Origin: an uncultured Pelagibacteraceae bacterium
Lineage (GTDB): Bacteria > Pseudomonadota > Alphaproteobacteria > Pelagibacterales > Pelagibacteraceae
Assembly (NCBI GenBank): GCA_902606075.1
Contig: CACLEU010000008.1
Coordinates: 1 to 42,027, forward strand
Reading direction: 5' to 3'
DNA length: 42,027 bases
Positions 38,101 through 42,027 of the stretch are shown here, piece by piece. The notes beneath the pieces are model-generated. The model was not told the origin of the DNA. It made no database searches and saw nothing but the letters and a program-made list of their open reading frames with translations. The position numbers were made by a program, and so were the translations under genes. Position 1 is the stretch's first letter. Each line of letters opens with the position of its first letter.

Positions 38101-38542
38101 AATTCAAGAAAAGAAAACACAAAAAGGAACATCATATGCAATTATTAAATTTTCTGATTTAGCAAGTGTATTTGAATTATTTGTTTTTTCTGATGTTTTT
38201 GAATTAAATAGAGAAAATATAAAAGAAGGCAAGTCTGTAATAATCACTCTAATAAAAAATTCGAATGAGATTGAGCAAAGAATAAGAATAAACGTAAAAA
38301 AAATTATACCTATAGATGATATATTGAACAAACCAATTAAAAATTTAAAAATTCATATTACTAATTTAAAAGATTTTGATTTATTGTCCAAAATGTTAAA
38401 TCCCCAAGGAGATGTAGATATTATATTTGAGTTCCAAGAAAATAAAAAAAAATATACCTTTAAGCTGAAAAATAAACGTTTTGTAGATAAAAATGTTTTA
38501 AATACTATTAAAAATCAAGGTATTTTGGCTTCAATCATTTAA
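35144..38542 (+). CDS. dnaE: DNA polymerase III alpha subunit
   Basis: 1132 residues from ATG 35144. The frame is open from a TTG at 35120, but from 35144 the protein reaches the family start FSHYKLHTQYSICEG at the usual distance. Domains in order are PHP (about 1-270), the C-family polymerase core with PVGPGRGSGAGSLV near 354 and catalytic Asp400 and Asp402 (MPDFDIDF) plus Asp555 (FDFLG), helix-hairpin-helix near 800-830, an OB fold, and the C-terminal tau-binding region. It is the replicative polymerase. It overlaps lolD by 14 bases, ends the 22-gene run, and is followed by 123 bases holding the rpsB promoter and leader. Confidence 0.97.
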   Translation: MQETKNSFSHYKLHTQYSICEGAIKIEDLEKFCKNKKLNSIGISDTSNLCGVLQFSETVSKSKTHPIIGSQIKFKHKESIGLIPVIAKNDLGYKNLVKLSSNSYLNHKDFTEPYCELKDLVNYKEGLIITLGSLNSLAGDLYKKDRLDEVKEIYIFLKDLLGDNFYIEIQRHDDTNEKNLEIFNLKISKELSIPIIASHEVYYLEKYLCEAHDALMCIGSKVYINDKNRPKLSNNHYLKSDDEMKELFSDLPEALENNFNLPLRCSYRPITSSPLLPNIGSKETFTADDLIKKEAEEGLKLRLDFGKDKKNYLKINEYKKRLNHEINIICEMNYASYFLIVSDYIKWAKKNNIPVGPGRGSGAGSLVAWCLSITDVDPLKFDLIFERFLNPDRISMPDFDIDFCEEKRDLVFEYLNNKYPGSVAHIVTFGKLKARMVIRDVGRVMGLAYGFVDSICKMIPFDPSRPMSLNQCINSEPRLQRLIKEDKRVERLIDLSLKLEGLNRNFATHAAGVVIADKKLSETVPLYKDPSSNLLLPSTQFDMYSAENAGLIKFDFLGLKTLTVISKTQKLVNAKLKKFDIKKIKYDDQKVYDLLSTGNTIGLFQLESSGMREALIQMKPNRLEDIIALVALYRPGPMSNISIYNDCKNGKREPDYLHPKLEKILRPTHGVIIYQEQVMQIAQILSGFSAGEADLLRRAMGKKKRAELERQKTRFVEGAYKNGISKDIAAGIFLKIEPFAEYGFNKSHAAAYAIIAYQTAYLKTYFSEEFFAASMSMELSNQKKLGEFCEEIKRLKINIIRPDINKCYGDFYSDNNNFYYALGAIKNVGLDSVKNIVNERNKNGKFKSVLDFLNRVSPKDINKLQLEGLTKAGAFDSIIENRRSFYDSIPNIILKSKSIYENKSQNQIDLFSTEEGDNNEKILNQKTEWNFQEKMMKEFETVGFYISDHPLNQYKDIFNEYNITKYTDFINKKNQSESMVAATILKIQEKKTQKGTSYAIIKFSDLASVFELFVFSDVFELNRENIKEGKSVIITLIKNSNEIEQRIRINVKKIIPIDDILNKPIKNLKIHITNLKDFDLLSKMLNPQGDVDIIFEFQENKKKYTFKLKNKRFVDKNVLNTIKNQGILASII

Positions 38543-38550
38543 TAAATTAC

Positions 38551-38579
38551 TTGCGTTTAAGTTACAAACTTACTAAATA
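38551..38579 (+). promoter_or_regulatory. Candidate promoter for the rpsB operon
   Basis: TTGCGT at 38551-38556, 17-base spacer, TAAATA at 38574-38579. Both boxes are imperfect. Transcription would start near 38587, about ten bases before the first helix of the rpsB leader. It is the best-placed match by eye in the dnaE-rpsB gap. Confidence 0.3.
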
Positions 38580-38596
38580 CTCAATTAAAAAACTCA

Positions 38597-38658
38597 CACA
38601 GTTAGTGGTTTAATACCTCCGGTCCTTAAGTGGAAATAACTGTGGCGGTACAACCGGA
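38597..38658 (+). promoter_or_regulatory. Structured rpsB leader with a possible pseudoknot over the ribosome-binding site
   Basis: CACAGTTA (38597-38604) pairs perfectly with TAACTGTG (38637-38644). Inside that loop TCCGGT (38618-38623) can pair with ACCGGA (38653-38658) outside it, making an H-type pseudoknot. The 3' strand of the second helix contains GGA (38656-38658), the only Shine-Dalgarno-like sequence, seven bases from the rpsB ATG. An alternative hairpin CGGT-ACA-ACCG (38646-38656) competes for the same bases. The segment is richer in G and C than the surrounding gaps. A cis-regulatory motif before rpsB has been described in Pelagibacter, and this is probably that element: S2 feedback control of translation. 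The pairings are seen; the mechanism is inferred. Confidence 0.7.
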
Positions 38659-38665
38659 AATAATT

Positions 38666-39430
38666 ATGAAGATACCAAATTTATCAATACAACAACTTTT
38701 AGAGGCTGGTGTCCATCTAGGTCACAAAACATTGAGATGGAATCCAAAAATGAAAAAATATATATTTGGAAAAAGGGACTCAGTCCATATTATAGATCTT
38801 ACTCAAACTTTAGAGTTGACAAATAAGGCTCTTGAAAAAATATATGAAACTGTCTCTAATAATGGTAAAATTTTACTCATTTCAACAAAAAAACAGGCGT
38901 CTGAATCAATAGCTGAATTAGCAAAATCAACTGGTCAATATTTTGTAAATTATAGATGGCTCGGTGGAATGTTAACTAACTGGGGTACAATTTCTAATTC
39001 TATTAAAAAACTGCATAAAATTGAAATAGATCTTAATTCTGAAAACAGAGGGTTTACAAAAAAAGAACTTCTTAAAATGGGAATTCAGAGGGACAAACTC
39101 CAAAGATCTTTGGGTGGAATATCCGAGATGAAAAAAATTCCTGATTTAGTTTTTATAATTGATACTAATTATGAATCTTTAGCAATAAAGGAGTCAATTA
39201 AATTAAATATACCAATAATAGCTATATTAGACACAAACTCAAATCCAGAAGGCATAGATTTTCCAATACCAGGAAATGATGACGCTAGAAGATCAATAGA
39301 TTTGTATTGCAGCCTAATAAAAGAAACAATAGATAACGCAAAAAAAGAAGCCCCTAAATTAGAAGAAAAAAAAAATGATATTAAGCCAAAAGACCAGGAG
39401 ACCTTATCATCAAAAAATAAAATAAATTAA
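38666..39430 (+). CDS. rpsB: 30S ribosomal protein S2
   Basis: 254 residues from ATG 38666. A frame from GTG 38630 adds 12 residues, but these lie inside the leader structure and are not family-like; from 38666 the protein begins as S2 should ([30 protein letters not shown]). GGA at 38656-38658 serves the start. Other conserved stretches are [14 protein letters not shown] (about 97-110) and [13 protein letters not shown] (about 203-215). The C-terminal 30 residues are a charged, lysine- and glutamate-rich tail. The gene heads the rpsB-tsf-frr-uppS-cdsA cluster and is followed by tsf after ten bases. Confidence 0.97.
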   Translation: MKIPNLSIQQLLEAGVHLGHKTLRWNPKMKKYIFGKRDSVHIIDLTQTLELTNKALEKIYETVSNNGKILLISTKKQASESIAELAKSTGQYFVNYRWLGGMLTNWGTISNSIKKLHKIEIDLNSENRGFTKKELLKMGIQRDKLQRSLGGISEMKKIPDLVFIIDTNYESLAIKESIKLNIPIIAILDTNSNPEGIDFPIPGNDDARRSIDLYCSLIKETIDNAKKEAPKLEEKKNDIKPKDQETLSSKNKIN

Positions 39431-39440
39431 TTTTCTAAAA

Positions 39441-40292
39441 ATGGCTGATATCGAAAAAATTAAAAAATTGAGAAATTTAAGTGGTGCTGGCTTTAAGGAT
39501 TGTAGCTCTGCTCTAGAGGAGTCCGGAGGTGACATAGACAAATCAATTGAGATTTTAAGAATTAAAGGTATTTCCAAAGCATCTAAAAAAATGTCGAGAC
39601 TAGCAAATGAAGGAGTTATTGTAATTTCTGAGGATAGTCAAAGTTCATCTATAATAGAAATAAACTGTGAGACAGATTTTGTAGCTAAAAATGACGACTT
39701 CATAAATTTTGCAAAAGATTTAAGTAAAATAAATAATAATGTTATCTCAGATAGAGAACAATTGTTAAGTTCTAAAATGGAAAATGGCAAAACAGTCGAT
39801 GAAAATTTATTGGTTCTGATATCAAAAATTGGAGAAAAAATTACTATTGGAAGAGCTAAAACTTTAAAAAATACAGATTGTAAAGTTTTCAAATACCACC
39901 ATACCGTCATTAAAGATAACGTCTCTAAATTAGGTGTCTTAGTCTCTCTAAATACAAATGACGAAACTGGAGAGTTGAAAAATTTTGGTAAGCAACTAAG
40001 TATGCATATTGCAGCATCAAATCCTTTAGCAATGGACATTAATGGAATAGATAAAGAAATAATAAAAAAAGAAGAAGAGTTAATTTCGGAAGAACTTAAA
40101 AATTCTGGTAAACCAGATGAAATTTTAAAAAAAATTAGCTTTGGTAAGGTTCAAAAGTTTAAAGAAGAAAATTCTTTACTAAATCAGCAATGGGTTATGG
40201 AACCAAAAAAAAAGGTAAAAGATATATTAAAAGAGTTAAAAATTAATAACCTTGAGATTACTGAGTTCTCTAGAATTAAAATTGGAGAATAA
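39441..40292 (+). CDS. tsf: Elongation factor Ts
   Basis: 283 residues, the guanine nucleotide exchange factor of EF-Tu. The N-terminal UBA-like domain contains [20 protein letters not shown], followed by the TDFVAKN signature (near residue 75), which inserts into EF-Tu, and the core domain with [11 protein letters not shown] near 190. Length is normal. It follows rpsB by ten bases without a terminator, so the S2 leader may control both. The next gene begins at the base after its stop; pyrH, usually next, is not there. Confidence 0.97.
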   Translation: MADIEKIKKLRNLSGAGFKDCSSALEESGGDIDKSIEILRIKGISKASKKMSRLANEGVIVISEDSQSSSIIEINCETDFVAKNDDFINFAKDLSKINNNVISDREQLLSSKMENGKTVDENLLVLISKIGEKITIGRAKTLKNTDCKVFKYHHTVIKDNVSKLGVLVSLNTNDETGELKNFGKQLSMHIAASNPLAMDINGIDKEIIKKEEELISEELKNSGKPDEILKKISFGKVQKFKEENSLLNQQWVMEPKKKVKDILKELKINNLEITEFSRIKIGE

Positions 40293-40844
40293 ATGTTTGT
40301 TATGAACAGTTATAAACAAAAAATGGATAAAACTATTGAAGTTTTTAATAAAGAACTTAGCTCTTTAAGAACAGGAAGAGCCAATGCAAACATGTTAGAT
40401 CTAGTCAAAGTAGATGTTTATGGTCAAAAATTGCCCATTAATCAATTAGGGACTATAACCACACCAGAACCAAGAATGATTAGTATACAAGTATGGGATT
40501 TAAATAATGTAAATTTAATTGACTCATCAATAAAAAAATCTGAACTAGGTTTAAATCCCCAAATAGATGGACAATTAATTAGATTACCAATTCCTGATCT
40601 TAGTGAAGAAAGAAGAAATGAGATGAAAAAAATAGTAAAGACCATGGGAGAAAAATGTAAAGTTTCAATTAGGAATGTGAGAAGAGAAGCAAATGATAAT
40701 TTAAAAAATTTAATGAAAAAAAAAGAAATTTCAGAAGATGATGAAAAAAAAAATGAAAAAGAAGTACAAGTATTAACAGACCAACATATTAAATTAATTG
40801 ACGAAAAAGTTTCTTCTAAAGAAAAAGAAATAATGACAATATGA
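40293..40844 (+). CDS. frr: Ribosome recycling factor
   Basis: 183 residues, which with EF-G splits post-termination ribosomes. Conserved stretches are ELSSLRTGRANANMLD (about 19-34), VDVYGQKLPINQLGTI and LIRLPIPDLSEERRNEM (about 91-107), within the long three-helix bundle and beta domain I. The start at 40293 directly abuts the tsf TAA, with GGAG five bases upstream (40284-40287). An ATG at 40302 is possible but worse spaced. It overlaps uppS by four bases (ATGA). Confidence 0.97.
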   Translation: MFVMNSYKQKMDKTIEVFNKELSSLRTGRANANMLDLVKVDVYGQKLPINQLGTITTPEPRMISIQVWDLNNVNLIDSSIKKSELGLNPQIDGQLIRLPIPDLSEERRNEMKKIVKTMGEKCKVSIRNVRREANDNLKNLMKKKEISEDDEKKNEKEVQVLTDQHIKLIDEKVSSKEKEIMTI

Positions 40845-41515
40845 ACCCGATTAAACATGTTGCCATTATCATGGATGGTAATGGTCGTTGGGGGACTAGT
40901 AAAAAAAAATCAAGAAATTTTGGACACAAACAAGGTCTTAAAACAGTAGAAAAAATTATTAAGGAAAGTATAAAAAATAAAATAAAATATTTAACATTGT
41001 ATGCTTTCTCTACCGAAAACTGGAAAAGACCGAAAAATGAAATAAATTATTTATTTTCTTTGTTACACAATTTTTTAACCAATAAGATTGACGAACTTAA
41101 TAAGGAAAAAATTAGACTTTTTGTTATTGGAAAAAAAAAATTTAGCAAAAAACTAAATGATCTACTTAAATATTCTGAGAAATTAACTTCAAAAAATAAA
41201 AGATTGCAAATTAATCTTGCTTTAAATTATGGCTCGAAAAGTGAAATTATTAATGCTCTTAATAAACTTAAGAATAAAAATTTAACTGTAAATGCCAAAA
41301 ACATATCAAAAAATTTGTATACAAAAAATATACCTGATCCTGATATATTAATAAGGACAGGCAACAGAAAAAGATTAAGTAATTTTTTGCTTTGGCAACT
41401 GGCTTATTCAGAAATATTTTTTGAAAATAAATTATGGCCTGATTTTAATGAAAAAGATTACAATAAAATTTTGAAAAAATTTAAAAACACTAAACGTAAT
41501 TTTGGAAAAATATAA
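40841..41515 (+). CDS. uppS: Isoprenyl transferase (undecaprenyl diphosphate synthase)
   Basis: 224 residues, a cis-prenyltransferase making the undecaprenyl diphosphate carrier for peptidoglycan and surface glycans. The signature HVAIIMDGNGRW (6-17) holds catalytic Asp12. LYAFSTENWKRPKNEI (about 48-63), LALNYGSKSEI and the C-terminal DILIRTGNRKRLSNFLLWQLAYSEIFF are also conserved. Length is slightly below the 240-250 usual. Many members have RTSGE..R.SNFLLWQ; here the loop reads RTGNRKRLSNFLLWQ. The start overlaps frr by four bases, and the stop overlaps cdsA by one (TAATG). Confidence 0.95.
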   Translation: MNPIKHVAIIMDGNGRWGTSKKKSRNFGHKQGLKTVEKIIKESIKNKIKYLTLYAFSTENWKRPKNEINYLFSLLHNFLTNKIDELNKEKIRLFVIGKKKFSKKLNDLLKYSEKLTSKNKRLQINLALNYGSKSEIINALNKLKNKNLTVNAKNISKNLYTKNIPDPDILIRTGNRKRLSNFLLWQLAYSEIFFENKLWPDFNEKDYNKILKKFKNTKRNFGKI

Positions 41516-42027
41516 TGAAGTCAGAATTAGCAAAAAGATTTTTAACATCAGCAATCATAATACCAATTGCTTTCTTTTTAATTATAAAAGGATCAATTTA
41601 TTTTATATTTTTATTAACTTTATTTTTTATAGCAGCTACCTTCGAATGGCTAAATTTAATAAAAAAGGATAATTTAATCAAATTTATCGGTGTAATTGTT
41701 TTATTAATTTCTTTTTTTTCAGCTTTTTTATTGAGAGAAAATCTTGGAAAAAATTTTTTTATTTTTATTTTATTGATTTGTATATTTACCGATATCGGAG
41801 GCTATGTTTTTGGAAAAATTCTAAAAGGACCAAAATTAACTAAAATTAGTCCAAACAAAACTTATGCCGGTGTAATTGGAAGTTTTTTTGCCTCATTATT
41901 AGCAGGTACACTCTATATTAATTTTTTAAATAATGAATTTTTCATAAAATATTCTTTACAAATAATTTTTATAATACTGACAATTTCCTTCATAAGTCAA
42001 ATAGGTGATTTAATAATTTCATATTTT
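41515..42027 (+). CDS. cdsA: Phosphatidate cytidylyltransferase, 3' end beyond the window
   Basis: 171 codons are visible from ATG 41515, running off the window edge, so the C-terminus is missing. The protein is hydrophobic with several membrane segments. SPNKTYAGVIGS (about 119-130) matches the CDP-diglyceride synthase motif SPKKTxEGxxGG, and SQIGDLIISYF at the edge matches the start of the family signature SQxGDLxxSxxKR. It makes CDP-diacylglycerol from CTP and phosphatidate for phospholipid synthesis in the inner membrane. The place after uppS is the standard order. Its ATG overlaps the uppS stop by one base. Confidence 0.93.
   Translation, partial: MKSELAKRFLTSAIIIPIAFFLIIKGSIYFIFLLTLFFIAATFEWLNLIKKDNLIKFIGVIVLLISFFSAFLLRENLGKNFFIFILLICIFTDIGGYVFGKILKGPKLTKISPNKTYAGVIGSFFASLLAGTLYINFLNNEFFIKYSLQIIFIILTISFISQIGDLIISYF

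Noticed and set aside
38630..38665. 12-residue N-terminal extension of S2 from a GTG
   Set aside because: It falls in the structured leader, includes the strands of both proposed helices, and the family N-terminus starts at 38666.

Overview
The window is a gene-dense, very AT-rich stretch of an alphaproteobacterial chromosome. Its gene content, order and compaction point to the SAR11 clade (Pelagibacterales, 'Candidatus Pelagibacter'-like): most genes abut or overlap by 1, 4, 8 or 14 bases, there is no gene-free stretch over 300 bases, and small genes sit between conserved blocks. The tig-clpP-clpX-lon cluster, the 14-gene nuo operon running into birA/coaX/rnj/proS/lol/dnaE, and the rpsB-tsf-frr-uppS-cdsA cluster are all in alphaproteobacteria-like order. 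The clade assignment is inference; no 16S gene is present. I saw no insertion sequence, CRISPR array, integrase, prophage gene or GC-rich intrinsic terminator.

Layout. (1) 1-3644, plus strand: end of a TRAP small permease (dctQ-like), TRAP large permease (dctM-like), an NCS1 nucleobase symporter and a short-chain dehydrogenase, a likely uptake-and-oxidation cassette. (2) 3649-8556, mixed strands: a 43-residue TTG-started membrane peptide, a small lipoprotein, a DUF3047 exported protein, a YbgC-type thioesterase, a family-5 uracil-DNA glycosylase, an exported histidine phosphatase, and a minus-strand operon of DUF1289 protein, a 58-residue two-helix membrane protein, a GT2 glycosyltransferase and a membrane-anchored SGNH-fold protein. 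(3) 8638-14600: tRNA-Leu(UAG) followed after 7 bases by trigger factor, then clpP, clpX and lon, the protein folding and quality-control set. (4) 14650-14813: tRNA-Val(UAC) and tRNA-Asp(GUC). (5) 14918-38542: 22 plus-strand genes with no gap longer than 8 bases: nuoABCDEFGHIJKLMN (complete respiratory complex I), then biotin ligase, pantothenate kinase III, RNase J, a DUF1467 protein, prolyl-tRNA synthetase, one lipoprotein-release permease, its ATPase, and DNA polymerase III alpha. (6) 38543-42027: a structured leader, then rpsB, tsf, frr, uppS and a cdsA cut by the window end; pyrH, usually between tsf and frr, is absent here.

The best candidates for a second look are non-coding. The rpsB leader can form a pseudoknot whose second helix pairs the only Shine-Dalgarno-like GGA of rpsB; it is probably the S2 leader motif already described from Pelagibacter, so not new as a class. 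A perfect 13-base repeat sits just upstream of both clpP and clpX. lon has a consensus -10 box so close to its ATG that the mRNA may be leaderless. tig begins 7 bases after a tRNA. The accessory minus-strand operon with a divergent glycosyltransferase and the two overlooked small membrane proteins are the least explained coding parts. I found no convincing new multi-gene system.
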